A DNA stretch of 64,000 nt, taken from Streptomyces sp. NBC_01451 (lineage in GTDB: Bacteria; Actinomycetota; Actinomycetes; Streptomycetales; Streptomycetaceae). The notes below the pieces were generated by a model. It was not told the DNA's origin. It saw only the letters and a program-made list of their open reading frames with translations, and did not search any database. Shown in pieces: positions 50,367 through 59,073 of this stretch (positions are counted from its first letter, which is position 1; every line of letters begins with the position of its first letter). The position numbers were made by a program, and so were the translations under genes. Location: positions 2,976,001-3,040,000 of the forward strand of contig NZ_CP109479.1 in NCBI RefSeq assembly GCF_036227485.1, written 5' to 3'.

Positions 50367-51242
50367 GTGAGATCACAGCGGACGCTCAGGCTGGGCAGGC
50401 GTGAGTTCGGCGCGCACGAGCCGGTGATCATGGCGATCGTGAACCGGACCCCGGACTCCTTCTACGACCAGGGAGCCACCTTCCGCGACGAGCCGGCACT
50501 CGCGCGCGTGGAGCAGGCGGTGTCGGAGGGCGCCGCCATCATCGACATCGGCGGGGTGAAGGCGGGACCGGGCGAGGAGGTGACGGCCGCGGAGGAGGCA
50601 CGGCGGACGGTCGGCTTCGTGGCGGAGGTGCGCCGCCGTTTCCCCGAGGTGATCATCAGCGTGGACACCTGGCGGGCCGACGTGGGCGAGGCCGTGTGCG
50701 AGGCCGGCGCGGATCTGCTGAACGACGCGTGGGGCGGCGTCGATCCGGGGCTCGCGGAGGTCGCCGGGCGTTACGGAGCGGGCCTGGTGTGCACGCACGC
50801 GGGCGGTGCGGAGCCGCGGACACGTCCGCATCGGGTGGCGTACGAGGACGTCATGGCCGACATCCTGCGCGTGACCGTCGGGCTGGCCGAGCGGGCGGTC
50901 GCGCTGGGGGTGCCGCGGGAGTCGGTGCTGATCGATCCCGGGCACGACTTCGGGAAGAACACGCGGCACAGTCTGGAGGCGACGCGGCGGCTGGAGGAGA
51001 TGGTGGAGACGGGGTGGCCGGTGCTGGTGTCGCTGTCCAACAAGGACTTCGTGGGCGAGACGCTGGACAGGCCGGTGAAGGAACGGCTGGTGGGGACGCT
51101 GGCGACGACGGCGGTGTCGATGTGGCTGGGGGCGCGGGTGTACCGCGTCCACGAGGTCGCGGAGACGCGGCAGGTACTCGACATGGTGACGTCGATCGCC
51201 GGCCACCGGCCACCGGCGGTGGCGCGGCGGGGGCTGGCGTAG
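50367..51242 (+). CDS. folP2: FolP2-type dihydropteroate synthase homologue
   Basis: 291 aa from GTG 50367 with GGGAG 10 bases upstream. TIM-barrel blocks: MAIVNRTPDSFYDQGATF (22-39), IIDIGGVKAGPGEE (58-71), LIDPGHDFGKN, SLSNKDFVGETL and RVHEV near 254. Compared with true DHPS, the loop GGES-TRPG has become GGVKAGPG and the SRK motif is SNK. The same changes are in M. tuberculosis FolP2 (Rv1207). Family knowledge: FolP2 does not behave as a normal DHPS, so sulfonamide-target function should not be assumed. Confidence 0.88.
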   Translation: MRSQRTLRLGRREFGAHEPVIMAIVNRTPDSFYDQGATFRDEPALARVEQAVSEGAAIIDIGGVKAGPGEEVTAAEEARRTVGFVAEVRRRFPEVIISVDTWRADVGEAVCEAGADLLNDAWGGVDPGLAEVAGRYGAGLVCTHAGGAEPRTRPHRVAYEDVMADILRVTVGLAERAVALGVPRESVLIDPGHDFGKNTRHSLEATRRLEEMVETGWPVLVSLSNKDFVGETLDRPVKERLVGTLATTAVSMWLGARVYRVHEVAETRQVLDMVTSIAGHRPPAVARRGLA

Positions 51243-51246
51243 GAGT

Positions 51247-51356
51247 TCCTCGCCCCCGCCGCCCCTACCCGTCCCGTCCTCGGGGGCGCTGCCCCCGAAC
51301 CCCCGCTCCTCAAACGCCGGAGAGGCTGAAATACCAGCCCGTCCGGCGCTTGAGGA
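51247..51356. repeat. Dispersed intergenic hairpin repeat acting as bidirectional terminator
   Basis: A left part (CGCCCCCGCCGCCCCTACCC, then a GGGGGC-GCT-GCCCCC hairpin at 51281-51296) is followed by a long hairpin at 51307-51356. Stem TCCTCAAACGCCGGA pairs with TCCGGCGCTTGAGGA (one mismatch), with an inner GGCTG/CAGCC stem. From memory this sequence is abundant in Streptomyces intergenic regions. It separates the convergent folP2 and LOG genes. Confidence 0.85.
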
Positions 51357-51365
51357 CGAGCGCGC

Positions 51366-52124
51366 TCAGCGCCCCGCCTCCTTGGACACCAGCGCCACCG
51401 CCTCGTCCACGTCGTCCGTGACGTGGAACAGCATCAGGTCCTTCTCGGACGCCTTGCCCTGGGCGATCAGCGTGTTCTTCAGCCAGTCCACCAGGCCGCC
51501 CCAGTACTCGCTGCCGAAGAGGACGATCGGGAAGCGCGTGACCTTCTGCGTCTGCACCAGGGTCAGCGCCTCGAAGAGTTCGTCCAGGGTGCCCAGGCCT
51601 CCGGGCAGGACCACGAAGCCCTGCGCGTACTTCACGAACATCATCTTGCGGACGAAGAAGTAACGGAAGTTCAGGCCGATGTCGACGTAGGGGTTGAGCC
51701 CCTGCTCGAAGGGGAGCTCGATACCCAGCCCCACCGAGACGCCCTTCGCCTCGCACGCGCCCTTGTTGGCCGCCTCCATCGCCCCCGGGCCGCCACCCGT
51801 GATCACCGCGAACCCGGCCTCCACCAGTCCGCGGCCGAGGCGGACGCCCGCCTCGTACTCCGGTGAGTCGGCCTTCGTCCGCGCCGAGCCGAACACGCTG
51901 ATCGCGGCCGGGAGTTCGGCCAGTGTGCCGAAGCCCTCGATGAACTCCGACTGGATGCGCAGCACCCGCCAGGGGTCCGTGTGGACCCAGTCGGAGGGAC
52001 CGCCCGCGTCGAGGAGACGCTGGTCGGTGGTGCTCGCCTGGACCTGCCCGCGCCTGCGAAGCACCGGCCCGAGCCGCTGCTCCCCCGGTGGCTGCTTCCT
52101 GTCCTCGGGGTTGCCGTTGTTCAT
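51366..52124 (-). CDS. LOG-family (TIGR00730) Rossmann-fold nucleotide-binding protein
   Basis: 252 aa from ATG 52124 with GGGAG six bases upstream. GGGPGAMEAANKGA and PGGLGTLDELFEALT carry the PGGxGTxxE motif. Family members release cytokinin-like bases from nucleoside monophosphates; the larger bacterial versions (Rv1205-type) act as phosphoribohydrolases. The first 60 residues are a basic, disordered extension. Follows folP2 with a terminator in between and precedes dapE in the mycobacterial order. Confidence 0.88.
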   Translation of the reverse strand: MNNGNPEDRKQPPGEQRLGPVLRRRGQVQASTTDQRLLDAGGPSDWVHTDPWRVLRIQSEFIEGFGTLAELPAAISVFGSARTKADSPEYEAGVRLGRGLVEAGFAVITGGGPGAMEAANKGACEAKGVSVGLGIELPFEQGLNPYVDIGLNFRYFFVRKMMFVKYAQGFVVLPGGLGTLDELFEALTLVQTQKVTRFPIVLFGSEYWGGLVDWLKNTLIAQGKASEKDLMLFHVTDDVDEAVALVSKEAGR

Positions 52125-52250
52125 GGCCGCTCCCTTCCTCCGCCTACGGTCGTTCCGCCTCAGCGTAGATCTCCGCCGGTTACGGACGGGGGACGCGAGC
52201 ATGTCCACCGGGAAGCGCCGCCTCCCGGCTTCCTCGGGTCCCCTGCCGGG

Positions 52251-53330
52251 TCATGACGTCAGCCAGGCCCGCAGCCGTTCCTCACCCAGGAGAATCTTTC
52301 CGGTTTCCACCCGTTCATCACGTTTGTGCGCCAAGTGCGGGTTCCCGGGGCCGTAGTTGACCGCGGGGATGCCGAGCGCGCTGAAGCGCGACACGTCCGT
52401 CCAGCCGTACTTGGGCTGCGGGGTGCCGCCCACCGCCTCGATGAAGGCAGCCGCCGCGGGGTGGGAGAGACCGGGGAGGGCGGCGCCGCTGTGGTCGTCG
52501 ACGACGAACTCGGCCACTCCGCAGTCCGCGAACACCTCCCGTACGTGCGCGAGGGCCTCGGCCTCCGAACGGTCGGGCGCGTAGCGGAAGTTGACCGCGA
52601 CCACGCACTCGTCGGGGATGACGTTGCCCGCGACTCCGCCGCCGATACGGACCGCGTTGAGGCCCTCCCGGTACTCCAGGCCGTCGATCACCGGGTAACG
52701 CGGCTGGTACGAGGCCAGTTTGGCCAGGATCGGGGCCGCCGCGTGGATCGCGTTGGAGCCCATCCAGCTGCGCGCGGAGTGGGCCCGCTCGCCGGCCGTC
52801 CTCAGCAGCACCCTCAGGGTGCCCTGGCAGCCGCCCTCGACCTGGCCGTCGGACGGCTCCAGCAGGACCGCGAAGTCGCCCTCCAGCCAATCCGGGTGCG
52901 CCTCGGCCACGTGCTTGAGGCCGTTCAGGTCGGCCGCGACCTCCTCCTGGTCGTAGAAGACGAACGTCAGGTCCCTGTTCGGTTCCGGCACCGTGGCCGC
53001 GATCCGCAGCTGGACCGCGACCCCCGACTTCATGTCGCAGGTGCCGCAGCCCCACAGGACCCCGTCGTCGTCCAGCCGCGACGGCACGTTGTCGGCGATC
53101 GGGACCGTGTCGATGTGGCCGGCCAGGATCACGCGCTGGGCACGGCCCAGGTTCGTCCGGGCCACGACGTTGTTCCCGTACCGCTCGACCGTGAGATGCG
53201 GCAGTCCGCGCAGCGCCGTCTCGATCGCGTCCGCGAGCGGCTTCTCGCTGCCGCTCTCCGAGGGGAAGTCGACGAGCCACGCGGTCAGTCGAGCGGCGTC
53301 CAATGTGAGGTCAAGCGGGGTATCGGCCAT
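52251..53330 (-). CDS. dapE: Succinyl-diaminopimelate desuccinylase DapE
   Basis: 359 aa. M20 metallopeptidase with His72 and Asp74 (AGHIDTVP), Asp99 (TCDMKSG), Glu129-Glu130 (DQEEVA) and a C-terminal His (PHLAHKRDE). It makes L,L-diaminopimelate in lysine and peptidoglycan synthesis and uses two zinc ions. ATG 53330 has TAGGGT seven bases upstream and no ribosome site, so a leaderless mRNA is likely. The partner enzyme gene dapC is 2 kb away. Confidence 0.92.
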   Translation of the reverse strand: MADTPLDLTLDAARLTAWLVDFPSESGSEKPLADAIETALRGLPHLTVERYGNNVVARTNLGRAQRVILAGHIDTVPIADNVPSRLDDDGVLWGCGTCDMKSGVAVQLRIAATVPEPNRDLTFVFYDQEEVAADLNGLKHVAEAHPDWLEGDFAVLLEPSDGQVEGGCQGTLRVLLRTAGERAHSARSWMGSNAIHAAAPILAKLASYQPRYPVIDGLEYREGLNAVRIGGGVAGNVIPDECVVAVNFRYAPDRSEAEALAHVREVFADCGVAEFVVDDHSGAALPGLSHPAAAAFIEAVGGTPQPKYGWTDVSRFSALGIPAVNYGPGNPHLAHKRDERVETGKILLGEERLRAWLTS

Positions 53331-53512
53331 GCGGACGACCCTAACGCGCCGCCCCGCCCACCTGCCGAGCACCGCCCCACCTCACACCACCTCACCGGGC
53401 CATGGGGTCACGGGGTCACGGGACCAGCGCACACCGTCCCCTCACTCCCTTCCGACCTCTCTCCTCACCCGACACGCAAGCCGCACTCCCTACTCTCCAG
53501 TACCTTGGACGG

Positions 53513-54499
53513 ATGCCGGAGTCGTCCCCCACCCAGACGCGTCGTGGCCGCCTCCTCCGTCGTGGGGCGTCCTTCCTGGTCCTGCTCGCCGTCGCGGGTT
53601 ATCTCGCGGTGCAGTACGTCACCGGTGGCACCGGGGATCCGGCCTGCGAGGTCGTCTCGGCGGGCGGCGACGGAGCCACGTACGAGTTCACCCCCGAGCA
53701 GGCGGTCAACGCGGCGACGATCACCGCGGTCGGTACCGCGCGCGGACTGCCCGAACGGGCCGTGGCCATCGCGCTGGCGACCGCCCTCCAGGAGTCGGGG
53801 CTGCGCAACATCACCCATGGCGACCGGGATTCACTGGGCCTGTTCCAGCAACGGCCCTCGCAGGGCTGGGGCACGGCGAAGGAGATCCTGGACCCGACCT
53901 ATGCGGCGGGCGAGTTCTACGACCATCTCGTGAAGGTCTCCGGCTATTCACGCCTCCCCCTCACGGTGGCCGCGCAGCGCGTGCAGCGCAGCGGGTATCC
54001 GGAGGCGTACGCCAAGCACGAGCAGGACGCCACGCTGCTGGCGGCGGCTCTGACCGGGCGCGCGGCGGCCACCCTGACCTGCGAGGGCCGCCCGGACGCC
54101 ACCCCGACCGGCGGCACGGACGCCGTACGGGCGGCGCTCGTACGGGACTTCGGCCGCGAGGTGCTGGCCGTGGCCGGCGCGGAGGTGGGCCGTAAGGCCG
54201 CCGCCACCCCGTCCCCCTCCCCCACCGCGACGGCGGCCGAGCGGCGGACCGTGACGCTTCCGGTGCCCTCGGACACCGACACCGCCACCGGGACGACGGT
54301 CCGTCAGCGTGGCTGGCAGCTGGCGCACTGGGCGGTGGCCAACGCCTCCGCGCTGCACATCGAGAACGTCTCGTACGCGGGGCGCCGCTGGACGGCCGGC
54401 AACACCGACAGCGAGTGGCGCCCGGTCGAGTCGGAGGAGGGCTCGGACAGGGACTCGGAGAAGGGCACCGACGTGGTCCGGATCGTCACCGCCCAGTAG
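53513..54499 (+). CDS. Membrane-anchored lysozyme-like (transglycosylase-type) protein
   Basis: 328 aa from ATG 53513 (TACCTT six bases upstream; probably leaderless). A basic N-terminus (TRRGRLLRR) and TM helix (about 20-40) anchor it facing outward. ALATALQESGLRNI (about 83-96) with Glu and DSLGLFQQRPSQGWG form a lysozyme-like active-site pattern seen in SLT relatives. The C-terminal 150 residues are Pro/Thr/Ser-rich with a short conserved end. Role in peptidoglycan turnover is inferred. It lies between the two dap genes. Confidence 0.75.
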   Translation: MPESSPTQTRRGRLLRRGASFLVLLAVAGYLAVQYVTGGTGDPACEVVSAGGDGATYEFTPEQAVNAATITAVGTARGLPERAVAIALATALQESGLRNITHGDRDSLGLFQQRPSQGWGTAKEILDPTYAAGEFYDHLVKVSGYSRLPLTVAAQRVQRSGYPEAYAKHEQDATLLAAALTGRAAATLTCEGRPDATPTGGTDAVRAALVRDFGREVLAVAGAEVGRKAAATPSPSPTATAAERRTVTLPVPSDTDTATGTTVRQRGWQLAHWAVANASALHIENVSYAGRRWTAGNTDSEWRPVESEEGSDRDSEKGTDVVRIVTAQ

Positions 54500-54817
54500 T
54501 ACGGGCAGGAGTACGGGACGTCACCCGGGAGGGTTACTCCTGCCGGGTCCCGGTGGGAGTCTGCACGGGTTTTCGCCGAGTCGCCCCCACATCCGCGCAC
54601 TGTCCGTCAGAACCCTTGCGAACAAAGGGCTGTAACCCGTCACAAGGATTCACCCGACTTTCGGACCGGGTGGCCTTTGCCCGTTTTTATCCGCAGCCGA
54701 TTATGCGACGCATTGCCAACTCTTTACATTGGGGCGCCGCAACTTCAGGGGCCTTCGAGCGGTAGTCACTGCGTCCGAGTCCGGACGATCAACAGTCAAC
54801 CGACACTCAGGAGCATC
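54500..54817. other. Intergenic leader of the small secreted protein gene
   Basis: 318 bp with an AT-richer stretch near 54680-54730. AGGAG lies five bases before the ATG at 54818. GCCGATTA at 54696-54703 resembles a WhiG -10 box, but no matching TAAA is seen at the -35 distance. No clear sigma70 promoter or other gene. Confidence 0.5.
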
Positions 54818-55201
54818 ATGTCCCTCCCCCTGACCCGCCGGATCGCCCGTGCAGCGCTGCTCGTCGCAGCCGGAGCGGCAGCCGGGGTCGGTGCGGCAGG
54901 CGCCGCCAGCGCGGCGCCCGCCGGGCTGCCTGCCACCCCGAACCTGGGCGGCCTGACCGCCCTGGACGGGGCGAACGTCGGCAACACCGTCGACGGTGCG
55001 GCTCAGAACGTCTCCGGGCTGGCGGGCCAGACCGGCGGCGACGCGGTCAAGAAGTCCGTGCCGGCGGCGGGCGACGCCGGTGGCATCCTCGGCGACACCG
55101 CCGAGACGGCCACGAAGGGCGGTCTGCCGACGGACGCCCTCCCCACGAAGGGCCTGCCGGGCGCCGGTCAGCTGCCCCTGGACGGCCTGCCGCTGGGCTG
55201 A
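54818..55201 (+). CDS. Small secreted Gly/Ala-rich protein
   Basis: 127 aa. Sec-type signal peptide (RRIARAALLVAAGAAAGVG, ending AASA-APAG near 32), then repeated Gly/Leu/Pro segments (GGLPTDALPTKGLPGAGQLP in part) without Cys. Exported, probably at the cell surface or medium. Similar small proteins occur in many Streptomyces; function unknown. A strong terminator follows. Confidence 0.75.
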   Translation: MSLPLTRRIARAALLVAAGAAAGVGAAGAASAAPAGLPATPNLGGLTALDGANVGNTVDGAAQNVSGLAGQTGGDAVKKSVPAAGDAGGILGDTAETATKGGLPTDALPTKGLPGAGQLPLDGLPLG

Positions 55202-55228
55202 CCCGAGCAGCGGTGACCAGGTGATGGC

Positions 55229-55261
55229 GGAGGGGCCCGGGGAACTTCCCCGGGCCCCTCC
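55229..55261. terminator. Bidirectional hairpin terminator
   Basis: Perfect 14-bp stem GGAGGGGCCCGGGG/complement with loop AACTT, between the convergent secreted-protein and dapC genes. Confidence 0.85.
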
Positions 55262-55290
55262 GTCGCACCGACAGCCGTCGCACTGACAGT

Positions 55291-55320
55291 CGCCGTATCG
55301 CCGGTCGCCGTATCGCCGGT
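55291..55320. repeat. 15-bp perfect tandem repeat
   Basis: CGCCGTATCGCCGGT is repeated twice directly, 9 bp past the stop of dapC. Non-coding. Confidence 0.8.
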
Positions 55321-55328
55321 CGTACTGA

Positions 55329-56420
55329 CTACAGGCGGGCGACGGCCGCCGCCACCCGCTCGTCGGTCGCCGTCAGGGCCACGCGGACGAACGTCTCGCC
55401 GGCCGTGCCGTAGAAGTCGCCCGGCGCGACCAGGATGCCCAGGTCGGCGAGGTGGGCGACGGTGTCCCAGCAGGACTCGTCCCGGGTGGCCCACAGGTAG
55501 AGGCTGGCCTCGCTGTGCTCGATGCGGAAGCCGTGCCGTACCAGGGCCTCGCGCAGGGCAGTACGCCGGGCGACGTACCGTTCGCGCTGCTCGCGTACGT
55601 GCGTGTCGTCGCCGAGCGCTGCCACGACCGCCGCCTGGGTGGGTGCCGAGGTCATCATGCCGCCGTGCTTGCGGATCTGCAGGAGCGGGCCGAGGACCTC
55701 GGGGTCACCGGCGAGGAAGGCGGCGCGGTAGCCGGCGAGGTTGGAGCGCTTGGAGAGGGAGTGGACGGACACGATCCCCTCGTACGAGCCACCGCACACG
55801 TCCGGGTGGAGTACGGAGACCGGGTCGGCCTCCCAGCCCAGCTCGATGTAGCACTCGTCGGAGAAGACCAGCACGCCGTGCTCGCGGGCCCAGGCGACCG
55901 TCCGCGTCAGCTCCTCCTTGCCCAGCACCCGGCCCGTGGGGTTCGAGGGCGAGTTGAGCCAGAGGAGCTTCAGGCCGGTGGGGTCCAGCTCGGTCGGGTC
56001 GTCGTAGACCTCGTACTCGGCGCGGGCCAGGCGGGCGCCGACCTCGTACGTCGGGTAGGCGAGGCGGGGGTACGCGACCTTGTCCCCCGGGCCCAGGCCC
56101 AGCTGGGTCGGGAGCCAGGCGACCAGTTCCTTGGAGCCGACGACCGGCAGGACGTGGCGGTGGGTGATGTCCCGGGCGCCGAGCCGGCGTTCGACCCAGG
56201 CGGTGAGCGCGTCGCGCAGTTCCGGCGTGCCCCAGACCGTCGGGTACCCGGGCGAGTCGGCCGCGGCGACCAGTGCTTTCTGGATCAGCTCGGGAACCGG
56301 GTCGACCGGCGTGCCGACCGACAGGTCGACGATGCCGTCCGGGTGTGTGGCGGCCGTCTTCTTGTACGGCTCCAGCTTGTCCCAGGGGAAGGTGGGGAGG
56401 CGGTCGGAGACTGCGGACAC
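55329..56420 (-). CDS. dapC: Succinyldiaminopimelate transaminase DapC
   Basis: 363 aa from GTG 56420; an upstream GTG at 56453 would add 11 residues. PLP-dependent class I/II aminotransferase: LNSPSNPTGR (155-164), SDECYIELGW, and Lys224 in HSLSKRSNLAGYR forms the Schiff base. It converts N-succinyl-2-amino-6-ketopimelate to succinyl-diaminopimelate, just before DapE. Orthologue of mycobacterial Rv1178 by order. Ferredoxin follows on the same strand upstream. Confidence 0.9.
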   Translation of the reverse strand: MSAVSDRLPTFPWDKLEPYKKTAATHPDGIVDLSVGTPVDPVPELIQKALVAAADSPGYPTVWGTPELRDALTAWVERRLGARDITHRHVLPVVGSKELVAWLPTQLGLGPGDKVAYPRLAYPTYEVGARLARAEYEVYDDPTELDPTGLKLLWLNSPSNPTGRVLGKEELTRTVAWAREHGVLVFSDECYIELGWEADPVSVLHPDVCGGSYEGIVSVHSLSKRSNLAGYRAAFLAGDPEVLGPLLQIRKHGGMMTSAPTQAAVVAALGDDTHVREQRERYVARRTALREALVRHGFRIEHSEASLYLWATRDESCWDTVAHLADLGILVAPGDFYGTAGETFVRVALTATDERVAAAVARL

Positions 56421-56588
56421 GGGATCTGGCTCACTTTCGAGTACGAAGTACACGTAACGGCGTCACGCACCCGCGTCACGTACATGCGTACGGATGCGTA
56501 CGGCAAACGCCTCGGTCCCGTACGGCGATCACGATCAAGGTGATCGGGCCGTACGGGACCGGGGCGGCGCAGGCTCTGCGGGCCGCTC

Positions 56589-56915
56589 TCAGCCGTTCTG
56601 GTTCTGCGGCGGGAGCGCGGCGATGAAGGGGTGATCGCGCTCGATCAGCCCCAGCTTGCTGGCGCCGCCGGGCGAGCCGAGCTCGTCGAAGTACTCGACG
56701 TTCGCCTTGTAGTAGTCCTTCCACTCCTCCGGAGTGTCGTCCTCGTAGAAGATCGCCTCTACCGGGCAGACCGGCTCACAGGCTCCGCAGTCGACGCATT
56801 CGTCCGGGTGGATGTACAAGGACCGGGAGCCCTCGTAGATGCAGTCGACCGGGCACTCTTCAATGCACGCCTTGTCCTTGACGTCGACACAAGGCTGCGC
56901 GATGACGTAGGTCAC
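56589..56915 (-). CDS. fdxA: 7Fe ferredoxin (3Fe-4S/4Fe-4S)
   Basis: 108 aa from GTG 56915 with GGAGGAA nine bases upstream. Cys9, Cys17, Cys21 and Cys25 (CIEECPVDC) plus Cys40, Cys43, Cys46 and Cys50 (CVDCGACEPVCP) give the 7Fe pattern. The C-terminal helical extension to residue 108 fits the FdxA/FdxC class. Low-potential electron carrier in the cytosol, possible partner of P450s or oxidoreductases. Divergent from the GNAT gene. Confidence 0.92.
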   Translation of the reverse strand: MTYVIAQPCVDVKDKACIEECPVDCIYEGSRSLYIHPDECVDCGACEPVCPVEAIFYEDDTPEEWKDYYKANVEYFDELGSPGGASKLGLIERDHPFIAALPPQNQNG

Positions 56916-57054
56916 GCTGTCGTTCCTCCTCGATAGGGCGCTGGCGAGCCGTTCAGGCTCCGCCACCTGGCGCGCGGGAGCGCGGCGTCGTCGATGCCCG
57001 CACCTAGTATCTCCGTTCCCAGGCATGATCCATACAGGAGGGGTGAACTGACCT

Positions 57055-58053
57055 GTGGAAATCTCCGCGGCCGGCCGTCTCGAAGTCCGTATAACCGCTG
57101 CTGACGTGGGCAAACGTGTCTCTGTTCGACGGCTGAACGAAGAGCCTCCCGGTAGTGAGAGGTTCACCGACACGGTCGGTGTTCTCACATCATGGGACGA
57201 AAAGGCGGGTGTGCTTCTGATCACACGGCGGAACGGCGAGCGCGTCCGGGTCACGGAAGCGTCCCTGGTGGCGGGCAAGGTCGTCCCGGCGGCCCCCGCC
57301 CGCCGCCACGGTCCCGCCGCCTCGTACGAGGAGCTGGCGCGGGTCTCCGCGCGGTCCTGGCAGCCGGTGGAGAGCGAGCGGTTGGGTGACTGGGAGCTGC
57401 GGGCAGCCTCCGGTTTCACCCGGCGGGCCAACTCGGTGCTGCCGGTCGGCGACCCCGGTCTGCCGCTCGACGAGGCGCTGGCCGTCGTACGACGCTGGTA
57501 CGGCGAGCGCGGTCTGCCCGCCTACGTCCAGACCGCCACCGGCGCCGAGGGCACGCAGGAGCTGCTGTGCGCGGAGCTGGAGGAGCGCGGCTGGACGCGT
57601 GAGGTGACGGCCGAGCTGTGGGTCGGCGGGCTGGCGCCCGTCGCCGATCAGGGGGACGCGGGTGCGGTGGTGCTGTCGCGGGAGGCCGACGAGGCGTGGC
57701 TCGCGCGGTATCAGCGCAAGGGTGTGAGTGACGCGGCGCTGGCGGTACTGGGAAGCGGACCCTCGGTGTGGTTCGCGACCGTGCCCGGCGGCGAGGGCGA
57801 GCCGCCGGCCGCCATCGGGCGGTGTGTCGTGGACGGGCGCTGGGCCGGGTTCGGCGCCGTCGAGGTGGATCCCGCTCAGCGGCGGCGAGGGCTGGCGACG
57901 GCTGTCATGGCGGCGTTGGCCGGGCGGGCGCTGGAGGAGGGGGCGTCGGCCTCCTGGCTCCAGGTGGAGGCCGACAACGTGGGAGCGCGTGCGCTGTACG
58001 CCAGGATGGGGTTCGCAGCGCATCACTCCTACCACCACTACCGATCGGTGTGA
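57055..58053 (+). CDS. GNAT acetyltransferase with N-terminal extension
   Basis: 332 aa from GTG 57055. The first 85 residues look like a small beta-barrel (TDTVGVLTSWDEKAGVLLI), linked to a GNAT domain at the C-terminus with acetyl-CoA loop QRRRGLATAVM (near 280) and LQVEADNVGARALYARMGF. It transfers an acetyl group to an amine; substrate unknown. The SirB1-like gene follows by 17 bp. Confidence 0.85.
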   Translation: MEISAAGRLEVRITAADVGKRVSVRRLNEEPPGSERFTDTVGVLTSWDEKAGVLLITRRNGERVRVTEASLVAGKVVPAAPARRHGPAASYEELARVSARSWQPVESERLGDWELRAASGFTRRANSVLPVGDPGLPLDEALAVVRRWYGERGLPAYVQTATGAEGTQELLCAELEERGWTREVTAELWVGGLAPVADQGDAGAVVLSREADEAWLARYQRKGVSDAALAVLGSGPSVWFATVPGGEGEPPAAIGRCVVDGRWAGFGAVEVDPAQRRRGLATAVMAALAGRALEEGASASWLQVEADNVGARALYARMGFAAHHSYHHYRSV

Positions 58054-58070
58054 GAGGGCACGGCCCTGTT

Positions 58071-58934
58071 ATGCGTTTCCCACATCCCCTGCCACATCCG
58101 CCGGAGCCCGGACGGTCCGCCGAGTTGCGGCGGCTGTTCGCCGACGAGGCCCGGTCCGAGCGGCCCGATCTGACGACGCTGTGCCTGCTGATGGGCGCGG
58201 TAGCGGACCGGGCGCTCGACGAGACCGGGATCGACGGCGTGCAGATGGAACTCGACAGGCTGGCCGGACAGTTGCCGTTCCGACCGGGCGGGCCGCGTTC
58301 CTGGGCGACGGCCATGCACGAACTCCTGGGCGAGCGCCACGGGTTCCGCGGCAGCCCCGCCGACTATCAGCGGCTGGAGTCCTCGCTGCTGCACGAAGTA
58401 CTGGTGCGGCGGCGGGGGTTGCCGATCCTGCTGTCCGTGGTGTGGATGGAGGTCGCCCGACGGGCGGGGGCGCCCGTGTACGGGGTGGCGCTGCCCGGGC
58501 ACTTCGTCGTGGGGTTCGGTCCGGTCGACGAGCAGGTGCTTGCCGATCCCTTCGACGGGGGACGGGTACTGAGCAGCGGGGACGCGGAGTTGCTGGTGGC
58601 CGGGGCCACGGGCGAGGCGTTGGACCCGTCGATGCTGGCGCCCGCGGATCCGCTGGATGTGGTGTTGCGGGTGCTGAACAATGTCCGGGCGTGGGGGGCG
58701 GCGCGGCCGGAGCGGTCGGAAGTGTCCTTGTGGGCGGTGGAGTTGGCGTTGCTGTTGCCCTCGCATCCGGCCCGGTTGCGGTACGAGCGGGCTCAGTTGC
58801 TGGTGCGCAGGGGGGAGTTCCTGGCGGGGGCGGCCGAGCTGGAGGGGTACGCGGAGGTTGTCTCCACGTTCGACCTGCCCGCGGCTGATCGGATGCGGGG
58901 GCAGGCCCGAGCGGCTCGGGCCCGCCTCAACTGA
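58071..58934 (+). CDS. SirB1/UPF0162-type transglutaminase-like protein
   Basis: 287 aa from ATG 58071. Core WATAMHELLGERHGFRGSPA, SLLHEVLVRRRGLPILLSVV and GVALPGHFVVGFG match the SirB1 family. In the last block, His remains but the protein lacks an obvious catalytic Cys, so it may be non-enzymatic. C-terminal TPR-like helices (RLRYERAQLLVRRGEFL). Co-oriented with the GNAT gene. Function unknown. Confidence 0.8.
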   Translation: MRFPHPLPHPPEPGRSAELRRLFADEARSERPDLTTLCLLMGAVADRALDETGIDGVQMELDRLAGQLPFRPGGPRSWATAMHELLGERHGFRGSPADYQRLESSLLHEVLVRRRGLPILLSVVWMEVARRAGAPVYGVALPGHFVVGFGPVDEQVLADPFDGGRVLSSGDAELLVAGATGEALDPSMLAPADPLDVVLRVLNNVRAWGAARPERSEVSLWAVELALLLPSHPARLRYERAQLLVRRGEFLAGAAELEGYAEVVSTFDLPAADRMRGQARAARARLN

Positions 58935-58972
58935 CCTGATCGCCCAAGCGGCATAGGGGTATCTGTTCGTGG

Positions 58973-59013
58973 GCGGGTGCGTTGTGGCTTGTCGCGCAGT
59001 TCCCCGCGCCCCC
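58973..59013 (-). repeat. Dispersed intergenic repeat, copy 6
   Basis: Minus strand: GGGGGCGCGGGGAACTGCGC followed by GACAAGCCACAACGCACCCG. Convergent junction of the SirB1-like and response-regulator genes. Confidence 0.85.
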
Positions 59014-59073
59014 AGGTCCGTCACCGCAGCCCCTGTTGGTAAGTGACCGTGCCACCAGCCCGCCGAAAGACCT

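Noticed and set aside
54696..54703. WhiG-type -10 box GCCGATTA
   Set aside because: No TAAA-like -35 at 15 bp upstream.
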